Assembly (NCBI GenBank): GCA_905250115.1
Contig: CAJNOI010000006.1
Coordinates: forward strand, 112,803 to 176,802
DNA: 64,000 bases
DNA from: Adineta steineri
Taxonomy: Eukaryota > Rotifera > Eurotatoria > Adinetida > Adinetidae
Direction of reading: 5' to 3'
Made by a program: the position numbers and the translations under genes. Under the pieces are notes generated by a model. It had not been told where the DNA came from. It saw nothing but the letters and a program-made list of their open reading frames with translations, and did no database searches. This document shows positions 1 to 12,135 of this stretch, piece after piece (position 1 is the stretch's first letter; each line of letters starts with the position of its first letter).

Positions 1-1527
1 TCAAATGATAGAACATTTATAAATGAACGTTGGAAAAAAATAACAAAAAAACAAGGAGAAACAGGAACAAATTCGAGATTATTTCGTATGCCAAATTTTC
101 GTTATTTAATATCAAATAAAACAAAAGAACGAAATAGTACACTGACAATACCGAATCAAAATAAAAATCCATTAATTGATAAGATAAATCCACCAGCCCA
201 TCATTTAGGTCATCATGGTCGAGATAGACAAATTCCTATTTTGAATGATCAAAAACAACCTAGACTCTCAACACAAATACCAATCGAAGAAAATCTTAAT
301 AAAAAAGAACCAATTATAATAGTATCAGGTAAATTTTTTAATTTAAAAATTCTATAATTTTATTTCTATTATTAATATATAGAACATATTGATTTAGCAC
401 CAATATCAAATAAAGAGATAACTTTAGCTCGACGTCCTTCAGTTCGATTTCGTTCTCTTGCACCGGGTCAACAAAAACAACATTTATTACAAGTTTATTA
501 TCAACCAATTAATCAAAAAGATATTTTTTATCCTGGAAATGTTCCAAGAAAATTATCTGAAAAAAAACAAGCATTATCAGCTATAAGTTGTCCTGATTTA
601 ATTCAATCATATGTATATGAAGAATCTGCAACATCTATTTCTAGTTCATCATCAGAATCCGATGATGAGGATGAGGATGAAAATGGTTCTGGACATCATC
701 GTCGTCGACGTCGTCGATTACTTTTCTATCGTAAAGGTTTATCATTTCTACATACATTACGTCGTATGTTAGGTTTACAATTATTTCGTGATTATCGATA
801 TGTAATGATATTTATCTCACAATTTCTATTTTATTTATTTTATGATTTAATTTATTTATTTCCGGGTTAGTCGAAAAAAATTATGTATATACATATATAT
901 CTTGTATTTATTTATTTTAGTTGATTATGGAGAAACAGTTATTGGTTATTCAAAAGCACAAATGACTATGTTAGTGACATACCTTGGTCTAGGTCAATTT
1001 GTTGGTCAATTATTCTTTGGTTTTCTAGCTAATTATTCAGTTATTGATGAATTAATATTGTATAATATTGGTGCAATATTTTGTAGTATTGCTAGTTGTC
1101 TTATACCATTTGTTGCGTATTCATATGTTGCATTAGTAATGGTAATTGTACTATTTGGACTTTCAGTATCCGCAAACTATGCATTAACATCTATTATTCT
1201 TGCAAATATGTGTGGTTTAGAATTATTAACGTCAGCTTATGGACTTATTCTACTTGGACAAGGTTTGTCATCTCTATTTGGACCAATTATGGGTGGTAAG
1301 AAAATAGGATTTAAATTCATTTTTTTAATATTATTATCTAGGTTGGATTGCTGAACATTATGGATATAAATCATCATTAATTATAGCTGGAATATTTATG
1401 GGTTTATCTGGTTGTGTAACAATGATTTTATATGTAATGCAATTTTTACAAGAAAGAAAAATAAAAAATACAAAAACTGAAAAACCGATCAAAACAAATA
1501 GGACGATTGTTAAGTCAGATAGTTAGC
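1..1527 (+). CDS. MFS transporter, monocarboxylate-transporter-like (5' partial)
   Basis: C-terminal half of a major facilitator superfamily protein, most like the SLC16 monocarboxylate family. Such proteins move small monocarboxylates or related solutes across the plasma membrane; the substrate here is unknown. Exons by splice sites and phase: 1-328, 383-865, 921-1295, 1342-1527 (stop TAG). The first two exons encode the long hydrophilic central loop, with an acidic run (DDEDEDEN) followed by an HHRRRRRR-like basic run. After it come six hydrophobic segments starting at YVMIFISQFLFYLF. The segment GQLFFGFLAN after the seventh helix and MGGWIAEHYGY before the last helix pair are MCT-like. The N-terminal six helices lie before the window. 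An AATAAA sits about 15 bases after the stop. The family call is good; the exact subfamily is not resolved. Confidence 0.8.
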
Positions 1528-2130
1528 AGTAAGAACAAATAAAGATTTTTCATTCCAGTTTAAATTTATTTTATCAAAAAAAAAATTATAATCTCTTTTT
1601 ATCTATTTAACAGTGATCTTGAATAAATAATTATAAATTTTCAAAATAATTCTTTCGCTTCTATTCATATTCTTAAAGAATCTCTTCTTTTTAATGCTGT
1701 AGACATATTCGCTTTTTTTCTAGTCGCTTTTTAATTAAATTTGTAGAATATTTATGTTTTAATCAAAGATTCGTGATATCTAATCTATATCCGTGTCTAT
1801 TATTTTTTTTCCTTCTCTTGTCTTTTTGTGTTGTTGTGCTGCACGTGCATGAAAATAAATTTACTTTTAATATATATTTATACATATATATATATATATA
1901 TAAGTTAAACAAAAAAAAGAAGAAAAAAAAACGGCAAATATAAAGGTGTACAAGACATCTATACATAAGATGATGCTGACAAATGAAGCGAAATGGTGGT
2001 TTGTCTATTGCACGCACATATACAAACAACAAGAGACAACACAATCTAATTTTTGTAATCAATATGATAGAAGGATATGTTGGTTTTTTTCTCTCAAGTA
2101 GAAATTTATTAATCGTTTTTCTATTAAATA
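1528..2130. other. intergenic, convergent 3' region
   Basis: About 600 bases between two convergent genes. AT-rich, with a (TA)n run near 1884-1903 and T- and A-homopolymer tracts. I see no supported gene; the minus-strand reading frame here is low-complexity. Confidence 0.6.
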
Positions 2131-5100
2131 TTATCTTTCAAAATTAATTAAACGACGACCAACTAGATATTTTTCATCACGTACATGTTCAAATAATAGA
2201 CGAAGTTGTTTGATTTGAAATATAACAAATGCTAATAATAACATAAATGATATTATAGCTGAATAGATATAACGTTCAATTTGATGTACAGTTGTTGAAT
2301 AAAATAATGATGGTGCTATATATGATACAGCTAAGTATGGAAATGCCATAAACATTCCAATATTCAGTGTAAATGGTAATAGAAATTCATTAATTAAAAA
2401 TGCAAAATCAATACGACGTAAACCATCTTGATAAAGACGTTCAAGAACAGCTTTTAAACGCCATTGAGGACCACTCATAATCAATGCTAGAAACATACAA
2501 ATGCATCTGTAAAATCATTTTTCAATTACGCTTATATTTCAGTATAATTCATCATATATGAAATTCTTAGATTAATCATTCTATGTATCGAAAATCTTAA
2601 ATATAATTATTCATCTACTATCAGTGACAATAATCAATATTTTAGAACACAAATACGTGATCAAAGCATATAACAAAATATGTGTCGGTTAGAATTTCGT
2701 TGTCAAAGAATGTAAATATATCTGACAAATTGTTTTTGAGTATGCTGACATTTATAAATAAATAGTCAATTATCTTTCAGCAAACCATTGCATGTTTCTA
2801 GGTTTACAGAAATTCAGTTAGAATCTAATATTCTTCTATAATATAAACACGAAATTTCATATTCTACACTCTCACAGAATTTACACTAGTAATTTCTTTA
2901 CCTATAGCTATTTTTGTATTAAGTAAACCAATAATCCAAACACGTAATGGTGTGAGTACAGCGGTTTGTTCAATAGATGTACTTAAAGGTATAATCAGAA
3001 CTACAAAACAAAAAATATCATTAAATTTATTAAGAATTTTAAAAGAAGGACAAAACATACCTAATTCACTTGCAAGTCCAATCATAAATGGAACATAACC
3101 AATAACACAAAACGTACACATTACAACACGTAAACATAAAATACTGTATGATTTTAAACGTGTTAAGATATTATTGATATCAAATGGTAGAAGTGATCGA
3201 ATAAAAAATATAATACGTGATATAAGCCAAAGAATATATAAACCAGTAAGTATTGTATATAATTCATGTAATTTTGCTGAACCTGTTACAAGACCAAGAA
3301 GACAACGACCAATTGTTGCTGGAATGGTTAAACCAAGAATAGAAAGGATTGCTAATGATAAACAAGTAAATAAACAAAGGCCAACTAGACGAAGACGAAA
3401 AAATGTTGGTTCAATAAATGTTTGAGCTGATGATGATGGCGTTGTAGGTGTTTGTACAGGTGGTACTTGTTCAACTTGATCAGGAACATTGACTACTGGC
3501 AATGGTAAAACATTATCATTTTGATCGACTCGTGGTGTATTTGTAATAGTTGGTGATGATGCATCACCAAGAAGAAATGAACGTAAACCTAAAAGCCATG
3601 ACGCTAATTCAACCCATAATTGAAGCTAAAAATATTTAATATGCATTAAAAGAAGAAGAACATTAAAATATTTTTTTATTTACCAAATATTTGAGCATAG
3701 TTCGTGTATGTCCTTGTTCAAGTAATGTTGGTAATATACCTTGTAATAAAATAAATTCAATCATTAATTCACTTACAACTGTTTCTAGACTTCCTTTAAC
3801 ATTAAATGGTAAGAATTTTGGTATACAACGTATAAGTAATTCACTAGGAACATAAAACATTAGAATAATAACAAAACCAAACACAATAATTGATGTTGCA
3901 AAACGTCTTAAATGTAATGCAAGTGGTAATTGAATCATTTCTTGTATAGGATTAAAATCTAAATCATTGATAGATTTTAAAAACCATAATGCACCTGGTC
4001 GTACAACTTCACGTAAAAGAAATATAAATGTTGCAAAATAAAAAACAAATACCATTCCACATAACCAATGTAAAAATGTACTTGTACCAGGACTCATTTG
4101 AAATTGTGTTAAACGATCATTTAATGTAACTGTACGTTCATTTAATATTCTTAATGAACATACATCAAGCCATATTCCACATATAAATGGAAAAAGAAGA
4201 ATTTCTAATATAACAAGTAATGCTACTTTTAATACAATATAAGCAAGTCCAACAAGACGACGTATACGTGTTAAATAATTGACAAAACTGAGTATAGTAA
4301 ATGTTATTAATAGAACAAATGATATGAAAAAATAACCAATAAATGCATTGACACAACCTAAATTATAAATTTTCTTTTTATAAAAAAATATACAAAAATA
4401 ATAAGAATTTTATTACCATATGTTGTTAAAGTATTAATTGGAATTGTAAAACGTGTATCGGCAATTGTTTGTTTAAAGGTTTTACTTGATATGATTATTT
4501 TACCGAGATGATAAGGTGCATATGCAAATATAAGAATAAATAATGTATTTAGTGTAACAACCCAAAATACATGTTCAAGAAATTGTAATGAACCATCAAG
4601 ACCTAATAAACGCTCCCATGTTAAATCATCAGCAGCTCGATCCCAATCAATCCAATTATGATTATGTTCAGCATTTTGTGCATTTCCAGCAACAACAGCT
4701 GGTTGAGCAATTAAATTTGCTTGTTCTTCTTCACCATCTTCATCTTCATCATCATCATCTTCATCATCAATAGCATCCACAAAAGCAACTTCTTCATGTT
4801 CAAGTTCATTTTCTATAGAAAAAAATTAATATTAAAATGACATATTTTTCAATATAATGACTTACGAGGTATTGGTTGTTCAGGATTGATAGGATCAGGT
4901 TCGACAGGGAGAGGAGCAGGAGGAAGAGGTGGAGGAAGAAGAAGAGGTATTGCGTCAACTGGCACTATTGGTGCAATACCATTTGCTTGTAGTGGTGGTG
5001 CTACTGCTGCGGCTGCTGCTGCCGCCGCTGCTGCTGCTGCTGCCGCCGCTGCTGCTGCTTGTCGAGCAGGTTCTGGATCAGCTGGTTGTAACCATGCTGG

Positions 5101-5710
5101 TCCACCACCAGTTAAAATTTGTTCTCTTAACCAAAGTAGACAAATAAAAGCACCCAGAGAACAAAAAACAACTAAACCACCTTGAAGTACATCCGTTAGT
5201 ATATGGTCTGTGGAAACAATATCGTATGGTAATGTAAGAATTGATGATATTGATCCAGCAAAAAGACATCGATATATACGACTAGCTGTTATTGGTACCA
5301 CACCGAGCCAACAAAAAGCCACAATTACATAATGAAGCCAATATCTTAAAGCTTTGAAAAAAGTACGTAATAGACCATTAATTAAATCTTTTAATGGTAA
5401 ACGACCAGGAGGCATTGATGGATGATATATAGGTGTAAAGCGAAACTTTGTTCCACATAATTCACATTCATCTTTTCGTGATATTCTCAACCATTGTATT
5501 AAACTATTAATATAATTATTATAAATTATACATAGATATATATATATATATAAATTCGAAGTAAACTTACCAGTCATCGTGAACATATCGAATACTTCCG
5601 TGACATAAGCAGGGATAGAAAAGTGGTCGATCGAGTGCGCCTTCACATCGACATACACGACAAATGTCAACATCTGCCGCGTCGTTTTCAGTATTTACTT
5701 CATTTGCCAT
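2131..5710 (-). CDS. MARCHF6: E3 ubiquitin ligase MARCHF6/TEB4/Doa10-like
   Basis: Multi-pass ER-membrane ubiquitin ligase of ER-associated degradation, which in animals also controls sterol-pathway enzymes. Seven exons: 5571-5710, 4866-5503, 4417-4812, 3684-4357, 3061-3625, 2902-3000, 2131-2486. The total is a multiple of three and gives 955 aa (human about 910). The N-terminal RING-CH finger is complete across the first intron: CRVC, then PCLCHGSI, H and C in VHDDCLIQWL, then CELC. It is followed by the family-typical [10 protein letters not shown] and [65 protein letters not shown] and the C-terminal [12 protein letters not shown] are near-diagnostic. An alanine tract of about 20 residues (GCN codons, 5005-5060) and an acidic run ([15 protein letters not shown]) lie in cytosolic linkers. 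Intron 3002-3060 is a multiple of three, so the genomic frame reads through it. The intron before the last exon is long (about 415 bases). Confidence 0.95.
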
Positions 5711-5867
5711 TATAAGTTTTCCATGTTAATAAAATAAGCATCTAAAAATAACACACAAACATATAATTTAAACAAAGAACCTATCACCAAATGCTTTGAA
5801 AATAAGCATGAAAGACTTAATCAACGAAACTACTGAGATTTAACTACAAAAAAAAACTAAATAAAAA

Positions 5868-6782
5868 CTAAACATTTTCATTATTCATCCGACGTAAATC
5901 GGCTAACCAAACTAATCGATCTTTAGGATTTGTTTGAAAATATGATTGTTGTAAAGTTGAATATGTTTCAATCACTGGTATTACATTTCGATATGTACCA
6001 TCTTGCCAACAATAATTAAAACGTTGTAAAACATCAACGATTAATGATTCATCACCATTTAATACATCGGGCGGTGATATACGAGGTAATAAAGGATATT
6101 GAAGTGTTTTAAAAATAAGAACTGATCTTAAAGCAAACCAACCACCATATTTTGGATGAAGACATACACCCATCATATTCTAAATAAAAGAAGTTTATAT
6201 TTAAAAGAGAAAGATCAAATGAAATATATTTTGTATATACTTTATCTTTCGGAAATGGATCATTTTGAAGTTGTTGACGACTATAAAAACAAGCTGCACC
6301 TGAGACATGACCAACTGTTTGCATAATTATTTTTGCACGTCGTGTAGGCCAAAGATCATAATCAAAAAGAACATCAACTTCATCCTCTGGAAATCTCTAT
6401 TATATATCAATTTGTAGAAACTTCATTTTATTACTAAAAGAGCGATTATATACTTCAATCACTGATTGCATTTTTTCTTTGACACAACAATCAATTGGAT
6501 CACGAGTAAGATCTTTGCTTACATCGAGTGCATACGGTAAAAATATTTTTTCAAACATACTTGGTGTACTAATTATAAGAAAAGCAACTGTATCATCATC
6601 GTAATTTGATAGGCGAAATAGTGGATCAACCACAGAATTATACCACGAGATCTAAAGATATGTGTTTTCTTTTAAATACTATGGTTAATAGATGAGAGAA
6701 TATTTACTAGGAAAGGATAAACTTCAAAGCCAGATTCCAGTAGATTATTTTGTAAGAGTTCATAAATTGTTTCAAAATCCAT
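5868..6782 (-). CDS. MMACHC: MMACHC, cyanocobalamin decyanase / alkylcobalamin dealkylase
   Basis: Cytosolic vitamin B12 trafficking enzyme that removes the upper axial ligand of cobalamin using glutathione or flavin, feeding methionine synthase and methylmalonyl-CoA mutase. Four exons: 6708-6782, 6454-6651, 6241-6396, 5868-6179, giving 246 aa. FGFEVYPFLISWYN-like N terminus, AFLIISTPSMFEK, DYDLWPTRRAKIIMQTVGHV, the cobalamin-site segment LHPKYGGWFALR with its conserved His, and the C-terminal YCWQDGTYR all match the family. Human MMACHC is 282 aa; the missing part is its disordered proline-rich tail, so the catalytic unit looks whole. The donor of exon 2 is the in-frame GTATAT at 6453; reading past it would hit a stop. 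Divergent from the aldo-keto reductase. Confidence 0.92.
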
Positions 6783-7800
6783 TGTTCCGAAAATAAAATT
6801 AGAAGAACGATTCTTGACGAGCAAGACAAGAGTAAAAACGACGACAACATCATAAAATTATATCTGATTGGATCAATCTAATGAAACTGAAACGGAATAG
6901 ATGTAGATAGAAAGAGAGCCATCTGAGATATAGATGTCGCATTAATTAATCATTTGTATTTCCTCATAGTTTTTTTAAAAAAATATTAAATGTTAGTTTA
7001 GTCCTACGAACATTCATTGCATCTAAATTTCATATCAATTGATTTAATATTCTATAGTTTAATGAAATGATTGAAAATATGATTATTTGAGTTATATTTT
7101 TCGATTCTATTGTATATATGTTATGCAACAAACCATGCAATTCACATTTCCTGGTACTGATAATTATCTATTGTGAGAATGTTATGTAAGAACGGATACT
7201 TATGCAAATTAACATGTACATCAAACTTGGTATATATTGAACAGAGCGAAACATAACAAAATTTGTAAGGCTATGTCAACAATATTAATTTTTTATGTTG
7301 ACGCATAAAAAGTTTCTTTTACATTTATCTTTGAAAATATATTTTTATAAGAAATTTCAAAAGTATTCATTAGCTCTCGTTCATTATAATCACTATTAAA
7401 ACGAATAATCTAATAGTATTTCAGAAAGTTAAAGTTATCTTGAACAAAAAATAAACTCTCAACGTATCAAAATTTCAAAATAATAAAAGAGAATGGAATG
7501 TCATAGTTAGTTTAACCAGAAACATCAATTAAATAACTATTCTCTGAAAACTATTACAAATCTATTCCATATTCATATACGATTTGTTAGATTCACATTA
7601 ATCTTTCTTGTATAGAACCAATAATCTATGTCATACTTCAATTATATTGTTAAAATATAGAGTTTCAGTTTATTTATTTTTCTTTTAATGAGCTATGCTT
7701 GATACCAGCGCCTCCTATCAGTATTATATGACTAATGGAGAGTACGTATCCACTTGTACTTTACGTTCGATTCAGGTAGATAAATGACAAGCGAGTAAAT
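6783..7800. other. divergent intergenic region
   Basis: About 1 kb between MMACHC (-) and the aldo-keto reductase (+), so it should hold both promoters. AT-rich and without recognisable genes or repeats. Confidence 0.6.
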
Positions 7801-9929
7801 ATGACATTTACTTTTTCATTTATTAAAAAACCTGCTAGCTTCACAAAATATTTGCAACGTCATCTTTCATCAAAGAAAATTGCAGTGATGGCATCTAATT
7901 CTTCGTACAATGTCTACATTCCGAATGATACTATTCCAACTGCACAGACGAAAATCAAATTGGCAGATCGTGTCTTAATATCTCCATTGGGTAAATAGGA
8001 AACTATATATTCTAAATTTGTTCTACAATATAGTTATATCATAGTTCTTGGTACTTGGGCATGGGGAGATAAAAAACAATGGGATTGGAATGATGCATTA
8101 GATGTACAAGCTAAAGAAGCATTTGACATGTCTATATCAAAAGGTATCAATACATTCGATACTGCTGAAATTTATGGAAATGGTGAAAGGTAAATGAACA
8201 TGAATGTTAATGAATATAATAAGTAAAACTGTTGTTTTGTAGTGAACGTTGTATTGCTCGATATAAAGCAAATTATCCAACATCTGGAAGTGAAGATATC
8301 GTCATTGCTTCCAAATATCTTCCACTACCATACAAATTATCTTATCCAAGTTCATTGATCAATGCACTTCGAGCTAGTCTTGATAGATTAAAAGTATGAT
8401 ATAACTTTCAATCATAACAGATATTTTCAAGTATAGAACTTATATTGAGGATAATAGTTGTATAGTATTTATTTTCAAACACATAATGTAGCTTTGATAC
8501 TTTATTAATCATTTGCAATATTTATTTATCAAAATAATTAGTGTTTCTTTTGTCATTGAAGCATATAATAAATATTAGTTAATAAATTTTCATCTGATAT
8601 GTAATGATATTCGCAAGAATATTCACCTAGGAATAATAAAATGTAAACTAAATATAAATATACTCATAATATGCTTCTTATTACAGGTTGATTGCGTTGA
8701 TCTTTATCAAATTCATGGTCCCATAAGCCTTCGTTCTATTGAAGTACTTGGTAATGCATTAGCTGAAGCAATTAAACTTGGTCTTACCAAGACTGTCGGT
8801 GTTTCCAATTATTCAATTGAAGATACAATTAAAATGTATGATTGTTTACAAAAACATGGCATTCAACTAGCATCAAATCAAGTCGAATATTCACTTCTTC
8901 GTCGTACACCAGAGACATCAGGACTCATTGCAGAATGTCATAAACGAGGTATTGCTGTTCTAGGATATTCTCCACTTGTAAGTTAATGAATATTATGATA
9001 TAAAATTTAGTCTAATAGTAAACTGTATATTATTCTTTTGATGATTAGGCAATGGGTCGTCTAACAGGGAAGTATTCAATAGCAAATCCACCACCTAAAG
9101 GTCGTAATTTCTCTAATGTTAGTATGGAGGAATTAGAACCATTATTGGAATCAATGCGTGGTATTGCAGAGAAGCGACAAGTTAGTGTTTCTTCAATTGC
9201 TTTGAATTATGTTATTTGTAAAGGTATTGTATGATTTATTTTCTACTATATAGTTTAAGATAGGATTAATCATAAAATGACTCCCTTTCCATATCATAAA
9301 TATTTCGTGTTCTTTTTAATGTATATACATATGTTAGTCTCTTCGAAAACAAATTAAACTCTGATTTCAAATTATAACAACTTTTTGTTATGGTTATGTG
9401 AAAATTGTAGTGCTTCCAGTGAGGATACAAAATGAATCAACAACTATATAGAAAAACAGGAAATTTTATGAGATTATTTCTATTTTGAGATATATTCTGA
9501 TTGATTCATTTGTTAAGTTTTATTATTTATAATATCCGGATCATTATTTTTTGAAATTAATAGTCAAATAAAGTGACCATATATTTTTATAGACTAAACT
9601 AATACCGAAATCTGTTACACAAGATATGTCATCTGATTAGGAATCTATCCAGTATAAATGATGATGTATCTCTAAATCGCTTACATAACATTGTCGTGCA
9701 TATCCTCATATAGTATACTCAAAAAAGATATTTTGAGTATCTAAAATACTCTAACTTTTTGTATCTTTTAGGTGTTATTCCACTTGGTGGTGCTCGTGAT
9801 GGTAAACAAGCTGAGCAAAATGCTGGTGCTTTAGGATGGCGTTTAACAAATGAAGAAATCTTACAATTAGAGAGTCATCATGTCACTCCAAATCTGACAT
9901 TTTTCAATCGAATGTGGCAACATGGTTAA
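7801..9929 (+). CDS. aldo-keto reductase of plant/cyanobacterial (At1g06690/PLR-like) type
   Basis: NADP-dependent carbonyl reductase. Six exons: 7801-7990, 8045-8189, 8243-8393, 8687-8977, 9049-9223, 9772-9929, total 369 aa. The AKR tetrad is intact: Asp and Tyr in FDTAEIYGNGE, Lys in IVIASKYLP, His in VDLYQIHGP. The rest, including LGTWAWGD, GVSNYSIEDT, LASNQVEYSLL, GYSPLAMGRLTGKY, VIPLGGARDGKQAEQNAGA and LGWRLTNEEI, resembles plant, algal and cyanobacterial AKRs more than typical animal AKRs or Kv-beta subunits. That is a judgement from remembered sequences, not a search. The first 30 residues are basic and Ser/Thr-rich (FSFIKKPASFTKYLQRHL), like a mitochondrial presequence; a second Met lies at residue 30, so two start sites and two locations are possible. 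Introns 8394-8686 and 9224-9771 are long for this window. Confidence 0.9.
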
Positions 9930-10710
9930 AAATGTAATATTATTGATAATTAACTGGTATATACTAGACAATCGATCAACATGACTGAAGACTTTCTTTT
10001 ATATTTTTTATATGAAAAAATAAACTAAATCTATTACTAATATGGTATCCTTATTAAACTCTTTTACATTTAATTAAAGACCGCCATCTATAATCAAATG
10101 TCTTAATACATGTCACTAAGTAACGTATAATGATTTAACAAATTGTTTCTCTTTGTGTTTGGAACGAATCAGTTGATGATATTTAAAACTCATTAATTTG
10201 TATCATTTCAGTTAATGAGACAGTGTATACTAACGATAGATCCAACTATAACTAGTGTTTATACATTTAAATGATTGAAATCTGTCAATAAGTATCACAT
10301 TTATCAAATATTTACTCTATATGAATACATATAACTTATCACAGTCTTCTATGTAGATATTTTATTTTATTTCACGTGCTCTTATTAGTCGACTGATCGG
10401 TAAAAACAATCTATGTCAAAATACTGACAGTCTATTGATACGTTGCATTATTTTTAATGACGAATACTTGAGATTGATAACAGCTATATAATGTATTCAT
10501 GATTCAGGTGATTATTTACTCTTTCAGACAGTAATAAAAATATGTTTACATCGGGATGCATAAATATTTTGTATCAAACTATATACGTGAATCAATCATT
10601 TGCTATAAATTGAATTTATACGAGCATTAGTAAATTATTTAATATACTCTACTAGTGATCAGCATTTTGGTAAACATAAGGACGAGTTTGACACATTTAA
10701 TAGATTAATT
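9930..10710. other. intergenic
   Basis: About 780 bases between two plus-strand genes. A likely polyadenylation signal (AATAAA) follows the aldo-keto reductase near 10018. I see nothing else I can support. Confidence 0.55.
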
Positions 10711-11866
10711 ATGCATAATGATAATACAAAAGCTGTTTATGGTGTTTTTTCAGATATGTCTAAACCTTCTTCATGTATTAATAATATTTTACCACCAGAA
10801 ATTTTACAAAAGATTTTTCTTTTGTCGGCTGAATCCTTACATGATGCCTTACATATATCTACAACATGTCAACTTTGGCGAAAACTGATTTTTAATCCAT
10901 TTTTTATCGAACACTATTGGATATTCGATGATAAACATCGTAAAAAAGGTCTAATTCGATGGTGGAATTTTAATGAAAATATACCCGATCAAAATAATCC
11001 ATTTCGTAATTGTTCTATTACTAACTGTTTTCTTGGTAAATGTGCGAATTTCAGAGATGATTCTGAAATCACTGAAGAGGAAGTACCTAAAAATACCATT
11101 GATCGAGGTTCGGATTATACTATCGCATTTTGGCTGTTAATTCCTGAAATAGGTAATCATTCTTCATTTTTTTAACAATCTATTCCCAAAGAAATGCTTT
11201 TTATCATAAGTATCTTATTTATGCAATCATAAAGCTAGGAATATTTAGTAAAAAGTAATATTAATAAATTAGTTTATATGCTATTCGAAATTTTATGCAG
11301 GATGACAGTTGTTTTATGAAAAAGTTTAATAAAAAAATAGTTTTCGACTTGAACATTTTAGGTGATGAACCTCGTTGTATATTTATGGTACGCGATGATG
11401 ATTGGGATTATACACGGTCAGCTGGAGTAGCTATAGATGAAACTAATTTTTTGTCGATCGTATTTGCATCAACTATTAGTGAGCGTATAATTCAATCTAA
11501 TGTTCAAATGAAACCAGATCAATGGTATCATATTGTACTGGTACAAGAATGCATACCAGGTAAAATATTAGAGATAAAAAAATTACGGATTTTAGTTATT
11601 ATTATCTCGCAGGTGATGAAAAACCTCAACAACATTTGTGGATTAATGGTAAACTTGAGTTAACAGAGAAAGTACCTATTGCTGCCTTTAGTAGTACTGC
11701 TGAGGTTTGTTTCTTCTTTAGCATTCTATGGAATCACTCTATAGCTGATGTATCTTACTGGTCTAGACGTTTATTACCATTAGAAATTCGAGCTATCTAT
11801 GAACAAAAAACATCAATCGATAAAGTTAATATGGCTAAATATATTTTTGAACATTTAAATAGTTAA
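10711..11866 (+). CDS. F-box protein with a LamG/concanavalin-like domain
   Basis: Three exons, 10711-11152, 11362-11559 and 11613-11866, total 297 aa. Residues about 25-70 form an F-box: LPPEILQKIFLL, then CQLWRKLIFNPFF, the usual Skp1-binding helices. The remainder looks like a LamG_3/concanavalin-A-like jelly roll. Its features are YTIAFWLLIPE, an early strand; QWYHIVLVQE, matching the WhHVA...d signature; LWINGKLE, matching the vdG..v strand; and ISYWSRRLLPLEIRAIY-like terminal strand (seen here as SYWSRRLLPLEI). By analogy with other F-box proteins it would be a substrate receptor of an SCF ubiquitin ligase, with the LamG fold binding substrate, but the function is unknown. The intron 11153-11361 was chosen because nearer AG acceptors give a stop. 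Convergent with plexin, 269 bases away. Confidence 0.75.
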
Positions 11867-12135
11867 ATGTACATTTTTAATAATTTTTATTTTTTTGTTA
11901 AACTTGATTTTTAATAAACCTTTTTATTTTGCAATCATAATATGATTAACTGAATAGATTCCTACTTTGTTTTTATAATCATCTTTTTTTCTAAAGCTAA
12001 ATGAAAAATATGATTAAAATTGTTTTTTTTCCTGTTCATTAATGAACAAATATAATTTTTTTTCCGAAGATCATATCTTTGATCTACTGATTAACACAAA
12101 ATCTTGTGTTTATAAAAACAAAACAAAAAAACATA

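Noticed and set aside
3002-3060. Continuous coding through this MARCHF6 segment
   Set aside because: It is a GT-AG intron of length divisible by three; removing it restores the family sequence (SELVLIIPLS).
4886-5185. Alanine- and glycine-rich plus-strand proteins
   Set aside because: Shadow of the GCN-repeat alanine tract of MARCHF6 on the other strand.
6400-6453. MMACHC exon 2 extending to the stop at about 6400
   Set aside because: A GTATAT donor in the right phase removes this segment and restores the DYDLWPTRR alignment; reading on gives a premature stop.
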